Assembly: GCF_937616625.2 (NCBI RefSeq)
Contig: NC_065573.1
Location: 2,867,001 to 2,931,000, forward strand
Direction of reading: 5' to 3'
Source of the DNA: Mercurialis annua
Lineage: Eukaryota; Streptophyta; Magnoliopsida; Malpighiales; Euphorbiaceae
Length of the DNA: 64,000 nucleotides
The notes below the pieces were generated by a model. That model had not been told where the DNA came from. It saw only the letters and a program-made list of their open reading frames with translations, and made no database searches. This document shows, piece by piece, positions 35,887 to 48,496 of this stretch; position 1 is the first letter of the stretch, and the number at the start of each line of letters is the position of its first letter. A program made the translations under genes and the position numbers.

Positions 35887-38370
35887 TGTAATACCCAAAA
35901 ATAATTAATTAGCTAATTGGACCACGTGTCCAATTTTGATTCGCCAGAGTGGCAATATTAGAAGAATTTCTGAAAAGATAAAGTAAATAAGTTTCAAGTA
36001 GGTCGGTTTTGGGAAATTAATTAATTATGCGGAAATCAAGGTTATATTTCAATTCTAAAGTAAAATTGGAATTAAAAGGAAAAATGTTAAGAAAAGCCCA
36101 GAATAAAGTGCAGGGACCAAAGTGGTAATTTAGCCACTTTATGTCGAAAATGGAAATTTATAAATTTTGACGGGAAAATATTAATATTGGGATTCGTATT
36201 GTTTATCGGATATAAATAATACTTATAAGTCATAATAAAAGAGTTTATCGATTTAGGTATGGACTAAATCGTACGAAAGAAAAGTTTGAAAGATAATTGG
36301 TAACAAATGAAGAAATTAGGGGTTAAATTAACAAATTAGCCAAGTGATATATAAATGAGAAGATATGAATAAGAAGAATCAGAAGGAGAAGTGAAGAACG
36401 ATCCAGAACGTCAAAAACCCTTCGATCAAGTTCGGTTGCTCGCCGTTTCTCTGTTCAGCGTCCGTTTCGGACGATTTTCGCGGCGATCTCTTCGGAATTG
36501 AAAGCTCCATCTTTTCCGGGCATCAAATCAAGGTAAGAGATCGATATATGGTGCGAAAACAGTAGGTTTTGGGGCTGTTTCTTTTTAAGATTTGAGATTA
36601 AGCTTAAAATTGTTGGTTTTGATGTTTTTGGATTGTAGAATGATAGAATAAGTGTTTAAATGAAGTGGGTATGTATTGGTGTGAGTTTAGGGAGTTTTAG
36701 AGCCCCTGAAATGGTCCGGAAGTTCCGGAAAAACGCTGCACACGTCGGTGCACGACGTGCTGCACTTCAGCACGTCGTGCAGGCGCACGACGTGCACCAC
36801 AAGGGTGCACGACGTGCACCAAGGGGGTGCACGACGTGCACCATGAAGGGCACGACGTGCCCTTCACAAAAATTGAAGGGCACGACGTGCCCTAACTCGA
36901 CCCGGATCTCCGTGGGACTTCCGGGAGTGAAAAAGGACCTCCGATAGCTTGATTTGAGTGTGAAACTCAGTGAAATGTTTTGAAATAGATATAAAACATT
37001 ATATAAATGAACATTAACATAATAAATAGTCAAGATAAGTTCATCGATTAAGTAAGAATCCGATCAAGAAGTTATCAAAATTGAGAGAAACGAATACGAA
37101 ACGAAAGGGGTGATAACTTAAATCTATAACCTAGGGTTTTAGGTTTTTAAGGTTCATGTTTATGTATTAAACGTGTATTTGATCTATATGTATCAGACGT
37201 GTCAGCAAACGGTGGGGTCAACCGACGTGGTCTAGCACGGGCATATTATCATATTGACTTCGTTATTGATTGGATAGCGGTTACTGTGAGTTGTACTTTT
37301 ACTTTCATGTATTATATATATTAAAATTATTTTATGAAAATATATATATATTGTTTTCATGCATCTCATTATATACAATTGATTGGATGTTATATGTTTA
37401 TTTAATTTCTATATGCGAGAACTAGTATGCGATCCGAAGAAACTAGCTACCTATTGGGTGTCAATAGGCTGTGTGATCACCAGTATCGAGTCAGTCTAGT
37501 ATGTTTGCATTGAGAAATGACTTGACACAGCTGGGAGCTGTTGATGAATATGAAATTTACGATTGGGTATATGATTTCGATACGAGAGTGAACTCGGCTA
37601 CGGTGTAGCCTGGAAGTCCCCGTATCTAGTGGCTGGGCCACCAGCGAGTTGGACTCGCAATTGATATTTACGATTGGGTTGAATGATATATGATTATTCG
37701 AGAGATGTGTCGCATGCTAGGATATTAGTTTCACACGGATCAAATACATGTTTATATGTTTTATATTAATATTTTCTTGAGATGTGATGCTATGTTTTTA
37801 TATTAATACTGTTAGTAAATGTCAACTCACTCAGTATTTCCCCAAATACTGACCCCTCACCTTTGATGTCTTTCAGGTGCTTAGCTTATGGACTTAGCTA
37901 GAGGCCAATTTTGAAGTCCAGAAGTCAGCTGTATATGTTAGTTTCTGACTTCTGTGAGTGCTGCAGTAGTGGTCCTGTGTCGATAGTATAATAGCCTAGA
38001 CAACAGTTCATTTTGATTGTATATATTAACTGCTGTTATTGTTTTATATGCTTTTTGATAGGCTACGTACGTTGTATATAATCCACGGCCCCAGATGCCA
38101 GTGAGATGTTTGAAATACTAACTGATGTATATAGTACCGCGAGGCCAGTTCGTACAGGGTACGGTAACTAGAGCCCGCGAGGTTTTGAAACAGTTAGTGT
38201 ATATATTTGTTTATATGTTATATATGTATAATTGCTTCCGTTGTTTGTTATTATTTGTTTATATTATATTTGCGAAAAATAAATTGTGATTTTAGGCTTG
38301 CTACGGGTTCCGGAGCTACCACTCCCGTTCCCTAGCGCCGGTTGCGGCTCAATAGTTTTGGGTCGTGACA
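35887..38370 (+). repeat. EC 3' LTR
   Basis: 2484 bp, near-identical to the 5' LTR (about 15 substitutions by eye plus one 18-bp indel). It ends GGGTCGTGACA, then the ATATA duplication. It carries its own TATA box (36348-36356) and hairpin motif (37450-37480). The small Cys/Arg-rich ORFs over the palindrome cluster are products of the repeat and not credible genes. Confidence 0.95.
37450..37480 (+). promoter_or_regulatory. Shared LTR motif in EC 3' LTR
   Basis: Identical to the 5' LTR copy: CCTATTGGGTGTCAATAGG plus GTGATCAC. Confidence 0.65.
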
Positions 38371-38375
38371 ATATA

Positions 38376-39446
38376 ATAATTATATATCGAAATAAACTTC
38401 GTATACGAGATTAATACCTCGATTGTTTGAGTAATCGTCGAAGAAACGGAGTCGGAATCGCGAAATGGATCGCGCCGCGGCGGAATCGTCGCACCTCGCC
38501 TCTGCTTGCTATTCCTAAGCTAGCAAGCACCTCCATTTAAGAAACAGAGGTGATTTAGGCGTCCCCCCCCCTCACTCTATTTATAGGATATTCATATGGC
38601 TAAAGTATCATTTGGTACTAGCTCAATTGTGCACTTTAACTCTTATTTTCATTAGTCGTCCGTAGTTCAAACAGAGACTAATTCCAAATTCCGTCAAACT
38701 TTACCCAAAAATCTAATAAAATATAAAACGAATAAAAATATAATTTTTATTCGCATCCGAATTATATTTTGTTTTTAATAAATCCCATAAAATGTATTAG
38801 GTCCAAATCAGCCCCACTTAACTAAAATTATTACGTCCAAATTTCATAAAAATTCGACGGTAACTTCGTCAAATTATTTCGCGAATATTAACAACAAAAT
38901 TATTCGCTTGGGACTTATAAATTATTTTATTTTAATTTGGACTAACTAATAACATTTAATTAATTTATAATTAAAACTAATTAAAATAAAAGTTCAAGGA
39001 TTAAAATGAACATTTTGATTTCGGAGTTTTGTCTGAAATATTAAACTCTCCAATTAGAATGGTATATTAATATATTTATTATCAATATATTTGCATCTAC
39101 GACGTCTTGTCGTATTCTGTATTCTATTAGTCCCGTTTATATCCCCTTATTAAAATTTAAACTCCCAATTTAAATTTTGAACTCATATTATTACGATACT
39201 CTTTTACGGATACGTATAAATTAAATTTAATTTACGTATTCCGAATTTATTAAATCACTTCCCGTGATTTAATTTAAAAACCTTAAATAGTCAAATCTTA
39301 CTATTACCATTTGACTATTAAACTTAGTCTTTCCGAATATATTTTTTAATATATATTTGAAACCTCAAAATATTATTTTTAATATTTTGATTACTCCAAT
39401 TTGACCTCGTGGCATATTTAATTACTTAAAATTACAGGGTATTAAA
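38376..39446 (-). mobile_element. Solo LTR, other part (split by EC)
   Basis: Continuation of the LTR begun at 27161. It ends ...ACAGGGTATTAAA, the usual GGTATTACA end with one change, followed by the CGAAA duplication and satellite. The sequence is AT-rich apart from a GC-rich stretch near 38445-38570 that includes a poly-C run. No coding frame is present. On the sense strand this is the 5' (promoter) part of the LTR. Confidence 0.85.
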
Positions 39447-42400
39447 CGAAACAAATCCAAATATTTCCCAGTTTTAGCGATTTAAGCCAAACATTTACAA
39501 ACGTTACGAAACAAATCCAAACATTTCACCTTTTAGCAATTTAAGCCAAACATTTACAAACGTTACGAAACAAATTCTAACGTTTCCCTATTTTAGAGAT
39601 TTAAGCCACACATTTACAAACTTTACGAAATAAATCCAGATGTTTCCCCTTTTTACGATTGAAGCCAAACGTTTACAAACATTACGAAAAAAATCCAAAC
39701 GTTTCTCCATTTTAGCGATTTAAGCCAAACGTTTTCAAACGTTACGAAACAAATCCAAGCGTTTCACTTTTTTAACAATATAAGCCAAATGTTTACAAAC
39801 GTTACGGAACAAATCCAAATATTTCACCTTTTTAGAGATTTAAGTCAAACGATTACTAACGTTACGAAAGAAATCCAAAGGTTTCCCCATTTTAGCGATT
39901 TAAGACAAACGTTTAAAACATTACGAAACAAATCCAAACGTTTCATTTTTTTAGCGATTTAAGCCAAACATTTCCAAACGTTACGAAACAAATCCAAATG
40001 TTTCACCTTTTTAGCGATTGAAGCCAAACGCTTACAAATGTTACGAAATAAATCCAAATGTTTCACCTTTTTAGCAATTTAGGCCAAACGTTTACAAACG
40101 ATACGAAACAAATCCAAATGTTTCACCTTTTTAGCGATTTATGCCAAACGTTTACAAATGTTACGAAACAAAACCAAACGTTTAAAACGTTACAGAAAAA
40201 ATCCAAACGTTTCACATTTTTAGCGATTTAAGCCAAACGTTTACAAAAATTATGAAACAAAATCAATCGTTTACTAATGTTACGAAATAAATCTATAAGT
40301 TTTCCCTTTTTAGCAATTTAAGCCCAACATTTACAAACGTTATAGAACAAATCCAAATGTTTCCCCTTTTTAGCGATATAACCCAAACGTTTACAAACGT
40401 TACAGAACAAAACCAAACATTTCACCTTAGTAGCACCTTAAGCCGAACATTCACAAACGTTACGAAATAAAACCAAACGTTTCACCTTTTTAGTGATTTA
40501 AGCCGAACATTTACAAACGTTACGAAACAAATACAAACGTTTCACCTTTTTAGCGATTTAAGCTAAATATTTATAAACACTACGAAACAAATACAAGCGT
40601 TTCACCTTTTTAGCAATTTAAACCAAATGTTTACAAACGCTACGAAACAAAACCAAGCGTTTCACCTTTTTAGTGATTTAAGCAAAACATCTACAAACGT
40701 TACGAAGCAAATCCAAACGTTTCATCTTTTTAGCGATTTAAGCAAAATATCTACAAACATTACGAAGAAAGTCCAAACTTTTCACCTTTTTAAGCCAAAC
40801 ATTTGCAAACGTTACGAAACAAATCCAAATGTTTCACCTTTTTAGCAATTTAAATCCAAACGTTTACAAAACGTTACGAAACAAAACAGGACGTTTCACC
40901 TTTTTTGCGATTTAAGCCAAACGTTTACAAACCTTATGAAACAAAACCAAACGTTTAAAACGTTACGAAAGAAATCCAAACGTTTCACCTTTAAAGCAAT
41001 TTAAGCCAAACGTTTAAAACGCTGCGAAAACATCCAAACGTTTTACATTTTTAGCGATTTAAGCCAAACATTTACAAAAGTTACGAAACAAATCCAAACG
41101 TTTTACCTTTTTAGCGATTTAAGCCAAACGTTTACAAGCGTTATGAAACAAATCCAAACGTTACGAAACAAACCTAAACGTTTACAAACGTTACGAAACA
41201 AATCCAAGCGTTTCACCTTTTTAGCAATTTAAGCCAAACATTTCCAAGCGTTACGAAATAAATTCAAGTGTTTCACCTTATTAGCAATTTAAGCAAAACG
41301 TTTACAAACGTTACGAAACAAAACCAACCGTTTCACCTTTATAGCGATTTAAGCCAAATGTTTACAAACGTTACGAAACAAATCCAAACGTTTCCCCATT
41401 TTAGCGATTTAAGCCAAACGTCAAAAACGTTACGAAACAAATCAAAACGTTTTACCTTTTTAGCGATTTAAGCCAAATGTTTTACAAACGTTATGAAACA
41501 AAACCAAACAAATCACAATTTTAGCGATTGAAGCCAAACATTTACAATCATTACGTAAAAAATCCAAATGTTTCCCATATTTAGCAATTTAAGCTAAACG
41601 TGTACAAACGTTACGAAAAAAAACCAAGCGTTTCACCTTTTTAGCAATTTAAGCCAAACGTTTACAAGCGTTACAAAACAAATCCAAACGTTTCATATCT
41701 TTAGTGATTTAAGCCAAATGTTTACAAACGGTATGAAACAAACTCAAACGTGTCACCTTTTTAGTGATTTAGGCCAAACATTTACAAACGCTACGTAACA
41801 AATGCAAACGAGTCACCTTTTTAGCAATTTAAACCAAACATTTAAAAACGTTACGAAACAAATCCAAACATTTCACCTTTTTAGCGATTGAAGCCAATCT
41901 TTTACAAATGTTACGAAACAAATCCAAACGTTTCACCCTATAAGCGATTTAAGCCAAACATTTACAAACTATATAAAAGAAATCCAAATGTTTTCCCTTT
42001 TTAGCGATTTAAGCAAAACATTTACAAACGTTACGAAACAAATCCAAACGTTTCACCTTTTTAGCGATTTAAGCCAAATGTTTGCAAACGTTACAAAACA
42101 AAACCAAATGTTTAAAGCGTTACGAAACAAATTAAAACGTTTTACATTTTTTGCAATTTAAGCCAAACGTTTTTAAACCTGACGAAAAAAATCCAAGCGT
42201 TTCACCTTTTTAGCAATATATGCCAAACGTTTACAAACGTTACGAAACAAATCTAAAGGTTTTACCTTTATAGCAATTTAAGCCAAATGTTTAAAAACGT
42301 TACGAAACAAAACCAATTTAAACCAAATCCAAACGTTTTCCCATTTTAGCGATTTAAGCCAAACGTCTAAAACGTTACGAAACAAATCAAAACGTTTTAC

Positions 42401-45350
42401 CTTTTTAGCGATTTAAGCCAAATGTTTTACAAACGTTATGAAACAAAACCAAACAAATCACAATTTTAGCGATTGAAGCCCAACGTTTACAATCGTTACG
42501 AAAAAAATCAAAATGTTTCATATATTTAGCAATTTAAGCTAAACGTGTACAAACATTTCGAAACAAAACCAAGCGTTTCACCTTTTTATCAATTTAAGCC
42601 AAACGTTTACAAACGTTTCATACCTTTAATGATTTAAGCCAAATGTTTACAAACGGCACGAAACAAATTCAAACGTGTCACCTGTTTAGCGATTTAGGAC
42701 AAACGTATACAAACGCTACGTAACAAATGCAAACGTTTCACCTTTTTAGCAATTTAAACCAAACATTTATAAACGTTACGAAAGAAATCCAAACATTTCA
42801 CCTTTTTCGCGGTTGAAGTAAAACTTTTGCAAACGCTATGAAAAAAATCCAAACGTGTCACCTTATTAGCGATTTAACGAAAACGCTTACAACCTTTATA
42901 AAAGAAATCCAAACGTTTTCCCTTTTCAGCGATTTAAGCCAAATGTTTACAAACGTTACGAAACAAATCCAAACGTTTCACCTTTTTAGCGATTTAGGCC
43001 AAACGTTTGCAAACGTTACGAAACAAAACCAAATGTTTTTAACGTTACGAAACAAATTCAAACGTTCCACATTTTTAGCGATTTAAGCCAAACTTTTACA
43101 AACGATACCAAACAAATCCAAGCGTTTAACCTTTCTTGCAATTTAAGCCAAATGTTTACAAACGTTCCGAAACAAATCCAAGTGTTTCATCTTTTTAGAA
43201 ATTTAATACAAACATTTACAAAAGTTCCGAAACAATTCCAATCGTTTCACCTTTTTAAAAAATTTAAGCCAAATATTTACAAATGTCACGAAACAAATCC
43301 AAGCGTTTCACCTTTTTAGCGATTTAATACAAACGTTATGAAACATAACCAAACGTTTCACATTTTTAGCGATTTAAACCAAACGTTTAAAACGTTACGA
43401 AACAAATCAAAACATTTACAAACGTTACGAAACAAATCAAAACGTTTCACCTTTTTAGCGATTGAAGCCAAACGTTTAGAAATGTTACTAAACAAATCAA
43501 AACGTTTAACATTTTTAGCAATTTAAGCCAAACGTTTACAAACGTTACGAAACAAAAACCAAGCGTTTCACCACTTTAGCAATTTAAGCCAAACGTTTAC
43601 AAACGTTACGAAACAAAACCAAGCGTTTCCACCTTTTTAGCAATTTAAGCCAAACGTTTACAAACGTTACGAAACAAATCCAAACGTTTCGCCTTTTTAG
43701 CAATTTAAGCCAAACGTTTAAAAACGTTACGAAACAAATTTAAACGTTACCCCATTTTAGCGATTTAAGCCAAACGTTTAAAACGTTACGAAACAAATCC
43801 AAACGTTTCACTTTTTTAGCAATTTAAGCCAAATGTTTACAAACGTTACGAAACAAATCCAAGCGTTTCACCTTTTTAGCGATTTAAGCCAATTATATAC
43901 AAACGTTACGAAACAAAACCAAAACCTTCTTAGCTATTTAAGCCAAATGTTTAAAACGTTACGAAACAAATCCAAACGTTTACGAACTTTACGAAACAAA
44001 TCCAAACGTTTCACCTTTTTAGCTATTGAAGCCAAACGTTTACAAACGTTACGAAACCAATCAAAACGTTTCACATTTTTAGCAATTTAAGCCAAACGTT
44101 TACAAACGTTACGAAACAAAAACCAAGCGTTTCCCCTGTTTTGCAATTTAAGCCAAACATTTACAAACGTTACGAAACAAAACCAAGCGTTTCTCCTTAC
44201 TAACAATTTAAGCCAAACGTTACAAAACAAATCCAAGCGTTTCCACCTTTTTAGCAATTTAAGCCAAACGTTTACAAACGTTACAAAACAAAATTAAACG
44301 TTTCCCCATTTCAGCGATTTAAGCCAATTGTTTAAAACGTTACGAAACGAATCCAAACAATTCACTTTTTCAGCAATTTAAGCCAAATGTTTACAAACGT
44401 TACTAAACAAATCCAAGCGTTTCACCTTTTTAGCGATTTAAGCCAATCATATACAAACGTTACGAAATAAAACCAAACGTTTCACCTTCTTAGCGATTTA
44501 AACCAAACGTTTAATACGTTATGAAAGAAATCTATACATTTACAAACGTTACGAAACAAATCTAAACGTTTCACCTTTTTAGCGATTGAAGCCAAACATT
44601 TACAAACGTTACGAAACAAATCAAAACGTTTCATATTTTTAGCAATTTAAGCCAAACGTTTACAAACGTTACGAAACAAAAACCAAGCGTTTCACCTCTT
44701 TAGCAATTTAAGCCAAACGTGTACAAACGTTACGAAACAAAACCAAGCGTTTCTCCTTACTAGCAATTTAAACCAAACGTTACGAAACAAATCCAAGCGT
44801 TTCCACCTTTTTAGCAATTTAAGCAAAACGTTTACAAACGTTACGAAACAAATCCAAACATTTCACCTTTTTAGCAATTTAAGCCAAACGTTTACAAACG
44901 TTACGAAACATATCCAAACGTTTCACCTTTTTAGCGATTTAAGCCAAACGTTTACAAACGTTACGAAACAAATCCGAGCGTTTCACCTTTTTTAGCGATT
45001 TAAGCCAGACGTTTAAAAACGTTACGAAACATGTCCAAACATTTCACCTTTTTAGCGATTTAAGCCAAACATTTACAAATGATACGAAATAAATCCAAAC
45101 GTTTCACCTTTTTAGCAATTTAAGCCAAACGTTTACAAACGCTACGAAACAAATCCAAACGTTTCCCCATTTAAGCAATGTAAGCCAAACGATTACAAAC
45201 ATTACGAAAAATCCAAGCATTTCACCTTTTCAGCAATATAAGCCAAACGTTTACCAACATTATGAAACAAATCCAAGCGTTTCACCGTTTTAGCAATTTA
45301 AGACGTTACGAAAAAAATCCTAACGTTTCGCCCTTTTAGCGATTTAAGCC
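39447..45350. repeat. Satellite array B, 60-bp monomer
   Basis: About 5.9 kb, roughly 98 monomers of the same family as array A; the two were contiguous before the solo LTR inserted. It contains a roughly 560-bp higher-order unit repeated three times (starting near 43459, 44023 and 44583) and a 945-bp-spaced duplication (around 41489 and 42434). Part of it (40.83-41.8 kb) is a diverged copy of array A at 22.44-23.4 kb. Confidence 0.97.
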
Positions 45351-45397
45351 ATGCATCCAGATTACCGATTCATATGAAACCCTAAACCATGATTCAT
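45351..45397. repeat. Templated filler at the satellite-E3 junction
   Basis: These 47 bases duplicate LTR-internal sequence at 45949-45996 (ATGCATCC.., ATGAAACCCTAAACCATGAT). They sit between satellite and the truncated LTR end, which resumes at 45398 in a sequence homologous to 52725 onward. AAGCC is common to the satellite and to the base just before the copied segment, suggesting microhomology-primed repair. Confidence 0.75.
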
Positions 45398-48300
45398 GCT
45401 CTGAAACCCGTAGATAGCCTTAAAAATCGTTATAAATTTTTCGCGGAAAACAAAATATTTTTGAACATTTTAAAATCTCCGTTTAAAACGTTCTGGTTTT
45501 AAAACCATCATGAAACTTTGCCAATAAATACCAACTTATTATTTATTGCAGTCCAGTTTCATAGCCATATCATCATGGCAAACCATACACTTTATTTAAA
45601 TGGCATACATCCCATTTATAATGCCATAAATATCCTTGTGCGGTCATCATGACCTTCGCACAACTTGCATATTAAAAAGTCAGAGTTTAAGCGGAATAAA
45701 ATATTAAAACATAAGAGTCTGACATGATTATTTACGTACTACTGTTCATGTCTAAGTCTAACTGCAACTCTAGATATAGGTCATCAGGCTTATTCAAACC
45801 AGTACTTCCAGAGCAAGAATAAAAATTACTCACGCTACAGACTATTCCTCAGTGAAATTAGTTCCTAAAAAATAATCCCACAACGTGGATCAGATAAAAA
45901 TCTGGTGAATGTGTACAAAATATATTAATAAACATTAGTATGAAAGCCATGCATCCAAATTACCGATTCATATGAAACCCTAAACCATGATTCATGTTCC
46001 TACGTGCTTTCAAAATAAGAACATAAATTCATTTCACATTTCTCCACACCATTTGGGTTAACCACGTAGGCCGCACAGTATTTTACTATCGCCATTGGCC
46101 GTATTTACTTTTCTTTTTGTACTTTGGCCAGTCAAATCCGATTATTTTGATTTTACGTACATGAAAGTCCCAGACTCTTCTTACTGTACAACGGATTTCG
46201 GCAGTACATAAATACTGTCGCCAACATACTTTTAGGTTCAACCACTCATATCTCGGCTGTACTCTTGACAAGGCTTGGGTCGTCTATTTTCCTTTGCCTC
46301 TTAAGATCTGTTCACACAGTACGTCTAGGCCGTCGCCTGACTTCCAGGCCGTCGCCAGGATTCACACAGCAACATCACATGCAAACCATTCTAATATGCA
46401 ATACCGGTGATCACACAACACTATTGCCGCCCAATAGTAAGCATGTTTCAATGAATCTAAATCGGTTTCAAAACTATGTATACAGTTCATGCGATTTAAA
46501 TTCAAAATAAAACAAAACATTTACAAATCATGTAAAGCAGTTCATAAACATTTTTAATACTAATATTCAGCAATATAAATTGTAAACATACTAACCGTAC
46601 ACGCTTATTCCAAATTTAAAATATTTCCGCCGCAAATTAGATTCTTCGTTCGTCAGTATCCGTGGCAATATTCACCGGATCTAGTTTAGAAATTAAACAT
46701 TAATAATATAATAATTTCTAACATCTAGGATACTTTCTAAACCGACTCAATTTAATAGAATTAAATATCCAAATTTAATTCCAACTATCTCTTCCTAGGT
46801 ATCGTAAATTTATTACGATAAATCTAATACATATCCTACACACACATATACAAATCAAACATGTCCTAAAAATATATTTTTTCAAAACCAACCTACCCAA
46901 AACACATTTAATAATAATTAGAATATTTTTGAAATTGAAAATATTTTCCGTAAAATTTTCACCTGGGGCTCGGCCACCCTCGGCTTTGGCCCCCTGGGCC
47001 CCCTGCCCTTGCCAGGCAGAATACTGCCATGAGTAGGGGACTGAGTTTGATGAACTCCGTCCTCTTTGCTCACCGCCGGTCACCGGATTCCGGCGATTGT
47101 TTGGCCGAAAACACTAAAACCGCTTAAAACGTTTTAAAATTCATTTTAACACCGATCAACCACCAAAAAGCAAAATAATTTATTTTTACAGAAATATTAA
47201 AATTTACAGCAGCCCCAAAATTTTAAATAAATTAATTTTCATAATTTTAACAATTAAAAACCGTATAAATCGCTAAAATCGAAGCCGATTTAAATAATAC
47301 TCAAAAATCATCCATTAAATCTTTTAATTCAGTGAATAAATGACATATAATTTATTAAAAAATATTTTCAGCCCAGAAATTTAAAATAAATTATTTTCCC
47401 TATTTATCAACATTAAAAACCAATTAACTAGTTTAAAATCGAAAACCATAGTTTCTATCGGTAAATCACAAATTTAATCATCTTAAAATTCATGAAAATC
47501 AACAAACCAACCACATACTAAAATAATATACATGATCAGCTTATAAATATTTAAATAGACTATTTTTCTATATTTTGACAATTTTTCACGGTTTAAAACA
47601 TTTAAAAATCAAAACCCGCTTTAATTATTTAACACCCGAATTTTATCACAATTTTAATCTATAAAATTCAACCTTTAACACACATATTTAATTGATATAA
47701 GACATCAGCCCAGAAATTTAAAAACAATTTATTTAATACAAATTAAAATTTCAAAACTGAAAACAAACGCTAAAACTGATAAATAAACATATAATCTATC
47801 AATTTCCACAACCAAAAGCACAATCTCCAAGACAAATAATTCCAGAAAATAAAAATGGAAATTTGAGTCTTGAGACTTACCTTAATCGTTCATGCAATTG
47901 AAGATTAGTTATCTACAGGAAATTTGCAACGTTTTTCGTTTAGAAAGTTTTGTGAAAAAATGATAGAAAATGGGTGCTATGGTTTGAGTTGAGAGATTTG
48001 GCTCTTCTTTTTAATGGAGGTTGATATGTTTGCTTAAGAAAATGAAGAAGATGAAGGTTATATGATTAGTCTCATATTCATTTAATTCAAATTATATCCT
48101 TGGACAATATTTTGCAAATATGCAAAGTTTAGGAGTAAAAATGTCATTTTCGGTTTTCTGAAAATAATTCTTCACAGATACTTTAAAATATTAATTTACA
48201 TATATTGGGCTTGAAATAAATATTTTTGGGCTTTTAAAATAATTACAATTAATTATTTTAGCGGTTTTTCTTTAAAATCTCAAAAATAAATATAAATACC

Positions 48301-48461
48301 CAAAATTTCCAAAAATAAATATTAGGGCCAGACACACCCTAAAACACATAAACACTTATTTAAATTCACGAGGTGAATTTAAAAGCTATTTTCCTTAGTC
48401 CCGGTTAATTAAAATCTGACATGTGGCAAAATAGACATTTATAAAAATACGGGGTATTACA
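45398..48461 (-). repeat. E3 3' LTR, distal end truncated
   Basis: Highly similar to 52725-55760 and lacking about 52 bp at its outer end. A GC-rich island lies at about 46960-47040, a donor-like AAGGTAAGT on the minus strand at about 47880, and the hairpin motif at 46404-46437. Short CCGTCGCC repeats occur near 46330-46370. It ends GGGGTATTACA before the polypurine tract. No ORF is supported. Confidence 0.92.
46404..46437 (-). promoter_or_regulatory. Shared LTR motif in E3 3' LTR
   Basis: CCGGTGATCACAC then CTATTGCCGCCCAATAG: the stem arms are kept while the loop differs from EC. Confidence 0.65.
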
Positions 48462-48474
48462 TCCATCCCTCCTT
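48462..48474 (-). other. E3 polypurine tract
   Basis: Minus-strand AAGGAGGGATGGA adjoining the 3' LTR, preceded by the conserved AATTCGAGGATGAATTTTCTATAAGG-type block (positions 48475-48499). Confidence 0.88.
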
Positions 48475-48496
48475 ATAGAAAATTCATCCTCGAATT

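Larger units (their letters stand above)
28977..38370 (+). mobile_element. EC: complete young non-autonomous LTR retrotransposon with a Gag-like gene
   Basis: 9.39 kb, bounded by ATATA duplications (28972-28976 and 38371-38375). Order: 5' LTR (28977-31478), primer site (31483-31494), leader, one Gag-like gene (31998-33008), a 2.9-kb purine-rich spacer, polypurine tract (35874-35886), 3' LTR (35887-38370). No protease, RT, RNase H or integrase motif is present. The LTRs differ by about 15 substitutions by eye (about 0.6%) and one 18-bp indel, so insertion was recent. All cis elements needed for retrotransposition are intact, so it is a candidate for mobilisation in trans by an autonomous relative. 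Confidence 0.93.

Noticed and set aside
45376..45387. CCCTAAACC strings resembling plant telomere repeats in the E3 LTR
   Set aside because: A single occurrence per LTR copy with no tandem array; coincidental.
46775..47083. 102-residue ORF in the E3 LTR and its relatives near 54290
   Set aside because: Lies across the GC-rich island of the LTR and is not conserved in frame between the two LTRs.
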